DNA of 64,000 bases from Salarias fasciatus (taxonomy: Eukaryota; Chordata; Actinopteri; Blenniiformes; Blenniidae), in the NCBI RefSeq assembly GCF_902148845.1, contig NC_043763.1, positions 22,078,454-22,142,453 of the forward strand, in the 5' to 3' direction. Positions 1 to 9,325 of this stretch are shown here, piece by piece. The notes beneath the pieces are model-generated. The model was given only the letters and a program-made list of their open reading frames with translations, was not told the DNA's origin and searched no databases. The translations under genes and the position numbers were made by a program. Position 1 is the stretch's first letter. Each line of letters begins with the position of its first letter.

Positions 1-415
1 GGTGGGGGTGCCGTCCCACACTGTCCCTCAGAATCATACCCCTTGTCCCCCATTGGACTCATTAGCAGGTGGTCACCCGAGATTGACCTGCGCATCGGTG
101 CAGCATCTGCAGTGATGCGGTCGTTGTATTGGTCCGTTGTCGTCAAGAAGGAGCTGAGCCAAAAGGCGAATCTCTCAATTTACCGGTCAATCTACATCCC
201 CACCCTCACTTATGGTCATGAGCTTTGGATCATGACCAGAAGGACAAGATCACGGATACAGCAGCTGGAATGAGCTTCCTTCGTAGGGTGGCTGGGCGCT
301 CCCTTAGAGATAGGGTGAGGAGCTCAGTCACCAGGGAGGAGCTCGGGAATGAGTCGACGAGAGAAAAGGTTCAAGAAATACATTTTGATAACCATGCCGT
401 CCAAAATAAAAAGTG
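1..415 (+). mobile_element. LINE reverse-transcriptase C-terminal fragment
   Basis: The translation carries the block typical of the end of fish non-LTR retrotransposon polymerases: EIDLRIGAASAVMR, then IPTLTYGHELW, then FLRRVAGRSLRDRVRSS. The match shifts from one frame to another near position 270, so the piece carries at least one frameshift. It begins at or before the window edge. Clade not assigned. Confidence 0.75.
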
Positions 416-861
416 AAAGACGAAACAAATATTTCAAAAGCAGAGTGGGTTAATGAAAATAGAGGAATTTCCTTCATGTTTCATTGATGTGTTTTCATCA
501 CTGCAGAGATGAAACGTCCAGATAAGTCAGCAGGTGTTTTCATTCTTACGTTCTCAAAAATACTCAAACGGTTGTTTCCTGCAGTGTCTCCTCTGAGTTC
601 CATTACTTCTTGTTGTTTAGTTCTGTGAGAATAAAAGCATGTGAGGTTATCACACACTGACCTCTGCAGGGCTCATGTGGGACTACACTGAAGAGTAGCT
701 GTTCAAACAAACAAACCAATCGGCAAAAAATTCCCAGGGATGACACTAAGTCCACATTGTTGCCTTCATGTTGGGCATCCAATTAGTTTTTATTCAATTA
801 CTTTTAATATTATTATTGTAAATTGTAACGGAATCGATTAAATCCTGAACAGTGCTTTCTC
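416..861. other. unassigned AT-rich spacer
   Basis: No coding frame, RNA gene or repeat was recognised here. No V gene or leader exon is seen in the 1.5 kb left of the D segment. Confidence 0.5.
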
Positions 862-1055
862 CAGCTCATTGTCTTGTCCAGAGCTTCATCCTGAGCTGGG
901 CTGCTGGAGTCAATCCCAGAGGGCAGGACACACCCTGGACAGGTCACCAGGCCATCACAGGACACACACCAACACACACAGAACCACCTCACCAAGACAT
1001 CTCAGATGCATGCTGTTGGAGTGTGAGAGGAAACTGGACTCGCCAGAGGAAGTTA
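862..1055 (-). repeat. SINE/LINE 3'-tail-like fragment
   Basis: Contains the phrases CAGGACACACCCTGGACAGG and CACCAGGCCATCACAGG, the complement-side form of the conserved tail shared by many fish tRNA-derived SINEs. The same tail occurs on the other strand inside the SINE at 10774-11101. No tRNA head is visible here, so it is truncated. Confidence 0.55.
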
Positions 1056-1494
1056 GATACTTTAAATTCCAACATCAAGGTATAAAATGTGTGATTTGTT
1101 TCACTCTGCAGGCTCAAATATAACGTCATGTCGACTCGTTCAGTGTGTTGTTTGGGCGACCAGATTTATAGCAGGTCAAACGACACAGTGACTGCATCAA
1201 GAAAACAGACGGAAAGAGATAAAGACGGCAGACAGAGTCATGATCACACCAGCAGCATCAGCCACGCCGATCTGATTGGATGAAAAGCTGTGACCAGCAG
1301 AGGCGTCACTTCCGCCGACAAGCAAACAAACAAACACAAACAAAGCGCACTTTTCTTTTCTTAGCAGTCACAGAAATAGCAGCGGCGAGGCGGCGGCCCC
1401 GGTCGGGCCTCCGTCAGCTCCAGCTGCACAGCAGCTCTCAGATGGAGGCTGAGATATGGAGGCAGGAGGGAGGAGGCAGAGAAAAACACTGGCA
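1056..1494. other. spacer upstream of the D segment
   Basis: No gene recognised. The right part (1380-1460) is GC-rich with CAGCTG-type E-box sequences. A germline D promoter would be expected near here by analogy with mammals, but no core promoter could be pinned down. Confidence 0.4.
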
Positions 1495-1522
1495 GGTTTT
1501 TGTGTGATGCTTTTTCACCGTG

Positions 1523-1534
1523 GGGACAGGGGGC
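1523..1534 (+). other. TRBD: TCR beta diversity (D) segment with both RSS
   Basis: The 12-bp core GGGACAGGGGGC equals the mammalian TRBD1 core as I recall it. On the left, nonamer GGTTTTTGT (1495-1503), a 12-bp spacer and heptamer CACCGTG (1516-1522) accept V genes. On the right, heptamer CACGGTG (1535-1541), a 23-bp spacer and nonamer ACAAAAACC (1565-1573) join J segments. Both nonamers are perfect consensus; each heptamer has one mismatch. It is the only D found. It lies about 380 bp before J1. Confidence 0.96.
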
Positions 1535-1914
1535 CACGGTGATACAACCCCATAGAGCCGCCGTACAAAAACCTCCTGCCATTGAAACACACTGTGGAGA
1601 CGGCTGCCTGCGGCATGGGACACTTTTGAGGAGCAGAAATCACGGATCTGAAGCCCGGCAGGATCGAAAGACACTTCAGACACTAAAACAAGTATTTTTG
1701 CAGAATGAAAAATAGTGTTTTTGTTACTTTTCATTCATCTGTGAAGCATTTGAGTGATTTGTTTATTTCGCCTGAGAAAGAATGCATAATGCGACTTTAT
1801 AAAACTCAGTCTGTGTTGTTGAAATGTTTTCATCCCGTGGATTCTTGTAAAATCTTTGAACAGAACGATTGTGAAAACTTCAGGGACTTTTTAGCTGAGG
1901 ACGAACTCAATGTG

Positions 1915-1965
1915 ACACTGGAACTGAAGCTTACTTTGGAAAAGGAACAAAACTCACTGTTCTGG
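1915..1965 (+). CDS. TRBJ: J segment 1
   Basis: Encodes TEAYFGKGTKLTVL with the FGxG motif and a single phase-1 base before the donor GTAAG at 1966. The left heptamer is CAATGTG (1908-1914), with a T-rich nonamer around 1886-1894. First of the cluster and nearest the D segment. Confidence 0.9.
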
Positions 1966-2073
1966 GTAAGTTGGACATCTTGCAGCTTCACATCACATTA
2001 TTAGACTTAAAATAATTTTTGAATAAAAAATACTGGAATATAACGAAATATTGAACCGAGTGTGAACACTGTG

Positions 2074-2125
2074 ACCAGCACTGAACCTGCTTACTTCGGG
2101 CAAGGAACCAAACTCACAGTTTTAG
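2074..2125 (+). CDS. TRBJ: J segment 2
   Basis: Encodes EPAYFGQGTKLTVL, donor GTAAA at 2126. The heptamer CACTGTG (2067-2073) is perfect, but the position expected for the nonamer reads AAATATTGA, far from consensus, so use may be low. Confidence 0.88.
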
Positions 2126-2402
2126 GTAAATATCTCACTTAAATTCTTAATATTCTCTTAATATTCTCAATCTAATAATGTTGCTTCCAACATCAAAGTT
2201 TCAGTAAAGATATTCTTTCAAAAACTCAGTGTTGTCAGTGAAGTTCACCTTTAACATGAACAAAACTGAGTTTTTAAAGACGCTGTTTGAGATTTCTTTG
2301 TGATTGTAAGTTTTACTAGAGACGTAAAAGGTCTACTTGAGGCATCTTTAAAGATAATTGTGATTAAAAAAGGGGTTTCATGCATGGTATTATTGCACTG
2401 TG

Positions 2403-2453
2403 ACTACAACGAGGAAGCATACTTTGGAAAAGGCACAAAATTGACTGTTTTGG
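2403..2453 (+). CDS. TRBJ: J segment 3
   Basis: Encodes YNEEAYFGKGTKLTVL with donor GTAAG at 2454. Perfect heptamer CACTGTG (2396-2402) and a nonamer-like GGTTTCATG (2374-2382). The same nonamer-like sequence precedes J5, so J3 and J5 are probably duplicates. Confidence 0.92.
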
Positions 2454-2574
2454 GTAAGTCTGATTCCTCAAAACGTCACATCGCTGCTCTAAACTGGACT
2501 TAAAACAGTGGAAACATTCGATTGATGTTCAAAAGATAAAACAAGTTAAAATATTGAACTGACTGAACACTGTG

Positions 2575-2609
2575 ACCTTTTGGGAGAGAAACCAGAGTCA
2601 CAGATTTAT
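2575..2609 (+). pseudogene. degenerate J segment 4
   Basis: A perfect heptamer CACTGTG (2568-2574) is followed after only four bases by a frame reading FGRETRVTDL, then GTAAA at 2610. The residues before FG are missing and the second motif Gly is Glu, so this is a damaged J. A rearranged product could still be in frame, but the FGxG fold is lost. Confidence 0.7.
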
Positions 2610-2880
2610 GTAAATATTTCACTTTAAACCTCCATTTTTAATCAAACAATGTCAGTCAGAACTCAAAAGCTTCAGTAAAAACTTTAGTTTCAGGCTCTGT
2701 AGTGGTGATTCAGTGTTTGCTTAGAAAAAGTGGAAAATAAGAATAATTCAAGAGAACATTACTTTTCTTTATAAAGGCTGAATGCTTTTTTAATGGTAAG
2801 AACATTGAAAACAGATTTACTTCGGTGTTAAGTAAGTCAGGATGAAACGGAGGTTTCATGCTCAGGATTTTTACACTGTG

Positions 2881-2931
2881 ACAACGTTAACGAAGCGTAC
2901 TTCGGACACGGAACAAAACTGACCGTTCTCG
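2881..2931 (+). CDS. TRBJ: J segment 5
   Basis: Encodes NVNEAYFGHGTKLTVL, donor GTAAG at 2932. Heptamer CACTGTG (2874-2880), nonamer-like GGTTTCATG (2852-2860). Close relative of J3. Confidence 0.93.
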
Positions 2932-3118
2932 GTAAGTGAGGATGAACAAATGTAATATGATTTCTTTATCATTTAAATTCAGCTCAGTGTGTCTTAATCC
3001 ATGAAGTTTGTTGAAGCAATTCAACCAAACTGTGATGAGACTGTGATTGAGAAAAAACCCAGCAGTCAGAACTTAATGTAGAAGCTGTGTGTTTTGAGCT
3101 CTGATCGTCTGCACTGTG

Positions 3119-3169
3119 ACTCTGGTTATGAAGCTCACTTTGGTGGAGGAACAAAACTCACTGTTTTAG
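3119..3169 (+). CDS. TRBJ: J segment 6
   Basis: Encodes SGYEAHFGGGTKLTVL; the aromatic residue before FG is His. Donor GTAAG at 3170, heptamer CACTGTG (3112-3118). Its upstream context (CTGATCGTCTGCACTGTGAC) is shared almost exactly with J7 and J9, which marks a local J duplication group. Confidence 0.92.
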   Translation, partial: TLVMKLTLVEEQNSLF

Positions 3170-3345
3170 GTAAGAAACTCCTGCTGTCTCACTGGAAAAT
3201 GAAGCTTTTCAAAGTGTGTATACAGCCTCACGTTTTGTAGATCTGTTATGCTATTGTTAAAAAGATGGAAGAAAATTCAAAAGAAAGGGGGCTGAAAAAG
3301 CAGCAGCGTGTCAGGCTGTTTTCAGCACTGATCGTCTGCACTGTG

Positions 3346-3399
3346 ACTCTGGTTCCGATCAAGCTTACTTCGGTGGAGGAACAAAACTCACTGTTTTAG
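3346..3399 (+). CDS. TRBJ: J segment 7
   Basis: Encodes SGSDQAYFGGGTKLTVL, donor GTAAG at 3400, heptamer CACTGTG (3339-3345). From the RSS through the first codons it is nearly identical to J6. Confidence 0.93.
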   Translation, partial: TLVPIKLTSVEEQNSLF

Positions 3400-3563
3400 G
3401 TAAGACAAGTCAATGAAACATGGAGTCTATATGAAGAAAGCAATAAGAACTCAAAAGAAAAGCAGTGAATTTTGTGATCAGGACCCTAAATCTGGCAGTA
3501 TCTTTACTGAAGCTCTGTAGAAAGTCTGCTGGCAGCTTTTTGCTCTGGAGCTTCGACTCTGTG

Positions 3564-3611
3564 TCAATTATGAAGCTTATTTCGGCCAAGGGACAAAACT
3601 GACTGTTCTCG
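3564..3611 (+). CDS. TRBJ: J segment 8
   Basis: Encodes NYEAYFGQGTKLTVL, donor GTAAG at 3612. The heptamer is CTCTGTG (3557-3563), which keeps the GTG next to the coding end. Nonamer GCTTTTTGC (3535-3543) lies 13 bp away. Sister of J10. Confidence 0.92.
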
Positions 3612-4069
3612 GTAAGTAAGGCAACATTTCCTCTCATATATCCTTCACTTTACATATTTACAAGTCTTAACATGTTGAAAACAGGATGTGTGGTCATATT
3701 AAAGCTGTAAATGTAAACATTAGGCGGTCTGTTGAAGTCTAACTGAAGAATGAGAAAAGCTGAAAAAATTAAGTGAGACTTCAGGATTAAATCCCTTTGT
3801 TAATACAAATGTACACGAGACTCCAGATATTGACTATACATCCATCTGACATGACACAAATCTATATAATATCTGAAAAAGACAATAAAAGCTCTAATTT
3901 CTTCATCTGAATCCACAAAAACACATTGAAACATGCTCATTAAGAAAATAATGTTCCTCCAGCAGCTCAGAAAATATGCTGCAGATTGCTGTATTTGGAA
4001 TGTATTGATTGAAAAAGGGATGTGAGAGCAGCATCTGGTGCAGTTTGAGTTCTGATCGTCTCCACTGTG

Positions 4070-4123
4070 ACTCTACTGCTGCTGAAGCTTATTTTGGTGG
4101 AGGAACAAAGTTAACCGTTTTAG
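4070..4123 (+). CDS. TRBJ: J segment 9
   Basis: Encodes STAAEAYFGGGTKLTVL, donor GTAAG at 4124, heptamer CACTGTG (4063-4069). Third member of the J6/J7 group by its upstream sequence. Confidence 0.93.
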
Positions 4124-4262
4124 GTAAGATCCATGTTTTATGGTCAAATGTTCAACCAAATGTTTAGAATTAATCCGTCCACATGAGAATATTGTCTTGT
4201 AAAGTGACTGTAGTTGGAGCTGATATACGGAGGTCTTTTTGTTATGAGGCTCAAACTCTGTG

Positions 4263-4309
4263 TCAGTTCGAAGCTTATTTCGGCCAAGGGACAAAACTGA
4301 CTGTTCTCG
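4263..4309 (+). CDS. TRBJ: J segment 10
   Basis: Encodes QFEAYFGQGTKLTVL, donor GTAAG at 4310. Heptamer CTCTGTG (4256-4262), nonamer TCTTTTTGT (4234-4242), spacer 13 bp. J9-J10 repeats the J7-J8 pair, so the two-gene block was probably copied together. Confidence 0.92.
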
Positions 4310-4314
4310 GTAAG

Positions 4315-5023
4315 TAAGAAACAAACATTTCTCCTGAGAAGTCCTTCAGACTGTTGATAGAAGTTTTAAGGAAACATGAAATTTGATTAGTTATAACAAA
4401 ACATAAAGACGAGAACTGCTTTTATTTGCAGCATAGTTTCATGTGAGGTCTTTTTCTTGTGATGGTAACAGAGTAAAGAGTACATTTCTGCTTTAAGTGA
4501 GAAATAAACTGAAATTTATCTTTAAAAATCTACTGGCAAAAACACCTGTGGAGGATAAAAGTCAAGCAGGAAGATTTTTAAGAAAAACTGTCAATTCAGA
4601 AAAAAAAGAAGCAGTTGGTTTAATCTACACAGGAAACACATTTATTCAAGTCTTTATCAGACTTCTGTCACTTCAGTCACATGTTTAGGTTGCTGGAGAA
4701 TGAAAATACAGAGAGACAAACAGAACTGTTAATGTGCAGTTGAATAAGTGAAGCTTCTAATAGTTCCAGGTTATGTTGTAGTTTGTATTCTTGGAAGTTC
4801 ATGATCAACATGATTTCTTAGACTTTAATCTAATCTAATTGATAGAACTTAAATGGGTCATTTTGTTCAATTTAACATGAACAACAATCCTGTAATTCTT
4901 ACTTTAAACAGTGACAAAAGCAGAAAGACCAGTCTGAAAATGTGTTTTTGTGATGAAAGTTTGAATTCTCGAAGCTCCAAATGAGTGAAATCTCAGCAGT
5001 TAACAGAAAATGTGAAGCTCAGT
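4315..5023. other. J-free gap inside the J cluster
   Basis: About 700 bp without an FGxG motif or a heptamer-nonamer pair that I could find. No repeat recognised. Confidence 0.5.
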
Positions 5024-5052
5024 AGTTTTCCACACTGATCTTTTACAATGTG

Positions 5053-5106
5053 ACGCTGGAAACACTGAGATCTACTTCGGTGAAGGCACAGGGCTCACTG
5101 TTGTCA
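5053..5106 (+). CDS. TRBJ: J segment 11, divergent
   Basis: Encodes NTEIYFGEGTGLTVV, unlike the KLTVL ending of most of the others. The donor position reads A|GTCAGA instead of G|GTAAG, so splicing to the constant exon may be weak. Heptamer CAATGTG (5046-5052) and a poor nonamer near 5024-5032. Confidence 0.8.
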
Positions 5107-5288
5107 GTCAGAAAGCTCTTCTACATTCCTGAAACTTCATGTGGGAATAATCTCACTGAGATCCTGTTAAATTCACTGAAAGGGCTTCACATGGCAAAGA
5201 GACAGACGCTGTTGAGTGGTTTCAAAGAGCCACAAAGAAAAAAAAAAGTGAAGAGGAAGCGTTTTTGTAACCGTTGAAAGTCTCTGTG

Positions 5289-5338
5289 TTCCTACTCTGA
5301 AGCTTTCTTTGGAGCTGGAACAAAACTCACAGTTTTAG
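5289..5338 (+). CDS. TRBJ: J segment 12
   Basis: Encodes YSEAFFGAGTKLTVL, donor GTAAG at 5339. It has the best J nonamer of the cluster, CGTTTTTGT (5260-5268), with a 13-bp spacer before heptamer CTCTGTG (5282-5288). Confidence 0.92.
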
Positions 5339-5524
5339 GTAAGAAAACTTCAACTAAAACTGCCGATTTGAGATTTATATGTCACTTATTTGTGTGTTAA
5401 AACTGTCTGCAAAGTGAGCTAAGAGTGAAATTTTGGCTGAAACCGTTTTGGTTGAAACCTCTTGGCTTTACGCCCGGATTATTAATCTCACAGTCAGTTC
5501 TTATCATCTCTGTTGAGTACTGTG

Positions 5525-5576
5525 AACTTCCAGTCAGAAGCTTACTTTGGAGCTGGAACTAAACTCACAGTTTTAG
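5525..5576 (+). CDS. TRBJ: J segment 13
   Basis: Encodes NFQSEAYFGAGTKLTVL, donor GTAAG at 5577. Heptamer TACTGTG (5518-5524), nonamer region degenerate. The body resembles J12 (GAGTKL), so the two are probably sisters. Confidence 0.9.
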
Positions 5577-5839
5577 GTAAGAAAACACACGTTTCTCAAT
5601 TTCACAATTCTGACACTTAAAATACTAATAAATAATCTGAGTGTTTATAATTGCTGCAGTAATTCAGCTTTTATTGATTTTAAGGTCAAAAAGAAGCCTT
5701 AATCTGTCAGTTTATGCCAATAAAGTGCAGATTTGAGGAGGTCAAAGTGAGAAAAAGGTTTATTCTTTGTCAGAAACTGAGCGTAAAGTGTGTCAGCAGC
5801 GAGCGTGAGCAGTTTTTTCTGCAGCTGTGAATCAGTGTG

Positions 5840-5891
5840 AACAACTACGATCCAGCTTACTTTGGCAGCGGCACCAAACTCACAGTTCTGG
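5840..5891 (+). CDS. TRBJ: J segment 14
   Basis: Encodes NNYDPAYFGSGTKLTVL, donor GTAAG at 5892. Heptamer CAGTGTG (5833-5839), T-rich nonamer around 5811-5820. Last complete J; its intron to the constant gene is about 1.4 kb. Confidence 0.92.
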
Positions 5892-5896
5892 GTAAG

Positions 5897-7203
5897 AAAG
5901 ATGTGAAAATAAAACATGTTTACTCTTTATTTATGCAGGTAACTGAGGGAGAATAAACTCTCTAGTGGCTCCAGAGTTGTGAAAACTTGAGCGAACTGGA
6001 TTGCAGAAAATTTTGCTTAAAAAAAAAATGAAAATCAAGCTAAATGATCTGTTCGAGGGCAAAATAGGTGAAATCCAGGTGTCATTTAAATTTGCATTAT
6101 CTGGAGTTATTGTTGGATTTACGTGTTTCATGAAGATCCTGCTGAAATTGAGGAACAAAAGGTAAGATTTATTCAACCATACATTTAGTCACATATTTCA
6201 ATATTCAACATTGATTTAAGCTCTTAGTAAATCATATATTCTTTTATGTATGAATGTTAACTTGAAAGAAATATAAAATCATGTTGAAATTTTCAAATAC
6301 CTTCACTTACAGCATGTTAAATTTAAGAGAGACGAAGAAACTAACTCATCTTAATGTGTGGTGCTGAGAGAAAATAAAAAAAAGTCATGGTGAAACAGCT
6401 AAAACTTTGAAAACAGTGGGGGGAAAATTACTGTTACTTTTGTCATTAAAATAAACTAGAAAAACTTCATATGATTTTATATGAAACTTTTATTTGTTCT
6501 GTAATGGAAAAAAATAGTTTTAAAAAGAATCAATGTATTTTCTGATGGTTGGATTTCAGGATTACACAAAAAAATTGTCAAATTCTCCTAAACTTAAGGT
6601 CAATTATCTTTAAGTCGAACAAACTGCTAAAGCATCTAATTTAAAAAGCAGCATTTCAAGTCGTATCAGACAGAAAACTGTAAAAGTTTTACTTTGTGTG
6701 GGAAAAAAACGAATGAAGCAGGAGAAAACTGTTCATCAGTGGTGAACCAATGGTGTAAAACTCCTCAAAATGTGAAAAATGAGTGAAGTTCACTTACACT
6801 GATCAACTGAATCATCATAAAATGACTAAAAAATAAACCTAATTAGCAAATATTAAGCAGATACTTTGTCGTAAAACTTTGTTAGAAATAGTTAATCTAT
6901 TGTCAAGTGGTCAGAAAAAAACTGCAGCTCATGTGGGATGTTTGAGGTCTTAAACAGTCCAGAAATATTGAAACTGGTGCAATGAAAAGATGTAGATGTA
7001 GATCTCCACTGATGCTTTGGAATGATTCCTCTAATCTACAAGACACTGTGGAAAAAAACAACATAAAAAAAAAGTAAGGAAAAGAGGTGAACCAGTGACA
7101 GCTGAACGACTCAAGCTCAAACTTCTGCAGAAGTTAAAGCAGGTTCTAATGGAAAAGTGAGGAAAACACTGCTGTGTTGGATTGTTTCTTCAGCAGGAGG
7201 TTC
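5897..7203. other. J-C intron
   Basis: AT-rich, with no coding frame of note. A short stretch at 6130-6161 (TGAGGAACAAAAGGTAAG) recalls the last half of a J plus donor and may be a J relic, but no RSS or FGxG could be read there. Confidence 0.5.
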
Positions 7204-7210
7204 TACTGTT

Positions 7211-7254
7211 TGGTGGTTGTACTGTTGGAGAGGGAACAAAGCTAACCGTTCTTG
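7211..7254 (+). pseudogene. J remnant abutting the constant gene
   Basis: The frame reads TVGEGTKLTVL, a J core with Phe of FGxG changed to Val. A weak heptamer TACTGTT lies at 7204-7210. The donor is lost (CTTG|ATGA), and only 33 bp separate it from constant exon 1, too short for an intron. Reading through reaches a stop before the acceptor. It cannot make a normal transcript in this form. Confidence 0.7.
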
Positions 7255-7287
7255 ATGAAACTCTACTTCCTGTGTGATTTCTTGCAG

Positions 7288-8663
7288 AAAAAGATCGCAA
7301 CATCACTTTACCGACAGTTAAAATCCTTCGCCCCTCAAAGGCCGAAGAGACGAAGACAAAAAGGGAAAAGAAGAAGACGACGCTGGTGTGTGTGGCCTCG
7401 GATTTCTACCCGGACCATGTCAGCGTGTCCTGGGAATGCAGCGCGGGAAAATGTGACAAAGCTGCGACGGACAGCGCCGCCAAGCGGGTCGACGGTGGTA
7501 ACTACAGGATCACCAGCAGGCTGAAGGTCCTCACAGAAATCTGGGAAAACCCCGAGAACACGTTCACCTGTCTCGTCTCTTTCTATCGTGGGGAAAATGA
7601 CATCGTAGTCGAGAAAAAAATGATTCCTGGGGTCCCAGGTTTGTTGCTTTAAAACTGATAAAAATCTTTGAATCATTGTGGAAAAACATGTTCTCTAATC
7701 TGTTTTACTTTTCCCATCAGGTAACTCCACTGGAAACACGAGAGGTAAACACGCTGTTTTGTTTCTATAAATGTTTTCTACTCATTTATTGAGTCACATC
7801 ACTGAAAAACTGAGGAAACACCAGCGAGAGCAACAACAACAACAAAAACCTTGAAGTTTCAACCTTTTACTGAGCAACTGACCATATATGGTCGCAGTTC
7901 TCATTCATTTAAAACTAATAACTAGTTGATGATAATTACAGAACAGGTGAATTTTCAGGCTCAATTTATATCAACACTGCGCGGAGACAGTGGAAATGAA
8001 ACTTTTGGAAAATGCTCAGGCTCCGTCTTCATACGTATAGACGGAGGAAATGCTGCTGCTGCACATGAGCACCACGGCCGCAGTCAACAGATCAAATCCA
8101 TCAGTATTTTAAAAACACTTCATGGAGCCAAAGTGCAGGAAAAAAGCATATTTGTTTTTGGATTCTTCAGCTTTCATTTGATATTTCAATGTTTCCCCCC
8201 CTCTGACAGTTTCCTCTGTGTGTCATTTCTTCTCCTTGAGCAGAAAACTATTTGATGATCACTCAAAAAGCCAAACTCTCCTACTGCGTCTTCATCGTGA
8301 AGAGCTGCGCCTACGGAGCCTTCGTGGGATTCGTCATGTGGAAACTTCAGGTTTGTGACTGTTCATCTCAAAACTCCTTCATCTTTCCTTCTTCTCGTCT
8401 TTCAAGCTGACATGAGATATAACGATCATATAAAGTCACTTTACAGGAAGAATTATTGTCAAAAACAGATTGAATGAAGCTTCATTTCCTCCCAGTCCAA
8501 AAACACACGTGTGAGGCGAACAAATGATTCTGAATTCCTGGACTTTGAGCTTCAGGATGAAGCAGAATAGAAAATGGATGGATGGTTTAAGTTCATGAGC
8601 AGACAGTTAAAGGATTTCTTGTCTGTTTTGTGCTTGTTGCAGGGTTCAAAGAGGAAACGCTGA
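7288..8663 (+). CDS. TRBC: TCR beta constant region, four exons
   Basis: Exon 1 (7288-7638) follows acceptor TTGCAG and joins the J phase-1 base. It gives EKDRNITLPTVKIL and an Ig C1 fold with Cys35, Trp49 and Cys95; Cys51 and Cys56 are extra. Typical TRBC phrases are ASDFYPDHVSVSW and YRITSRLKV. Exon 2 (7721-7744) is a short linker GNSTGNTR without a hinge Cys. Exon 3 (8244-8350) holds the transmembrane helix with its Lys (CVFIVKSCAYGAFVGF), which should pair with CD3 acidic residues. Exon 4 (8643-8663) is the tail GSKRKR. All junctions keep phase; about 167 residues in total. Exon ends are read from splice consensus, not cDNA. A lysine/arginine-rich stretch (residues 22-30) is unusual for an extracellular domain. 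Confidence 0.93.
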
Positions 8664-8749
8664 GAGCAGAAGACGACCATCTGATGTCTGTACAGAAAGT
8701 CTGTCGTTTCTCAGCGTTGCAGAGCGATTCATGGACATAAAATAAGATC

Positions 8750-8755
8750 AATAAA
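8750..8755 (+). terminator. poly(A) signal of the constant gene
   Basis: AATAAA lies 87 bp after the TGA stop of exon 4, within an A-rich stretch. It gives a short 3' UTR. Cleavage site not determined. Confidence 0.75.
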
Positions 8756-8762
8756 AAGTTAA

Positions 8763-9320
8763 ATGTTCTCCCTGTTATTTCTGCGCTTACAAGTCATCAA
8801 CTGAAGGTTTTGACTTTTTACTGGTGTTTAATTTTGGTGTCAGGTGAAAAAAATGTCATTTTAAGACAAAAATTCAATATTTTAAGATTTGTGATATTTA
8901 TAATATAATAGATGCAAAGAGAAGAACAAAAAATCAGTTTAAATGTTTCAGTTTATCAGCAGTAAATCTAAAATAAACATTTATCAGTATTTCTTTTTTT
9001 TTTTGTTTTCAATTTTTTTTTTAATGTACCTCTATAACTGAGTCAATCGGCTTCTGGTTTGATGGAAACAATTTTCTTCCTGACTTGAATGTTTTTTATA
9101 CATCACCTGCTTTGTCTATGACTTTCTGCTTGATTTTCAACCATTCTGTTAATAAATGGAGCTTTTTCAACAAGTACTCTGAACATTTTGAGCCTTTTTT
9201 CCACCATCAAGTGAGATTTACTGCTTCATTTGTGAGAAAACCGCCTCTTTCTCCTCACATCGTAAAGAAAAGTCACAGCTCTTCACGGAGCTCGTCATAT
9301 TTTCCAGCAGACAGATGTAA
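8763..9320. other. spacer 3' of the constant gene
   Basis: AT-rich with T tracts near 8990-9020. No gene or recognised repeat. Confidence 0.45.
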
Positions 9321-9325
9321 ATGTC

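Noticed and set aside
6130-6161. Possible additional J segment
   Set aside because: Only the phrase GAGGAACAAAAGGTAAG is J-like; there is no FGxG and no heptamer. Mentioned in the intron entry only.
7335-7676. 113-codon minus-strand frame over constant exon 1
   Set aside because: It is the antisense shadow of the constant exon.
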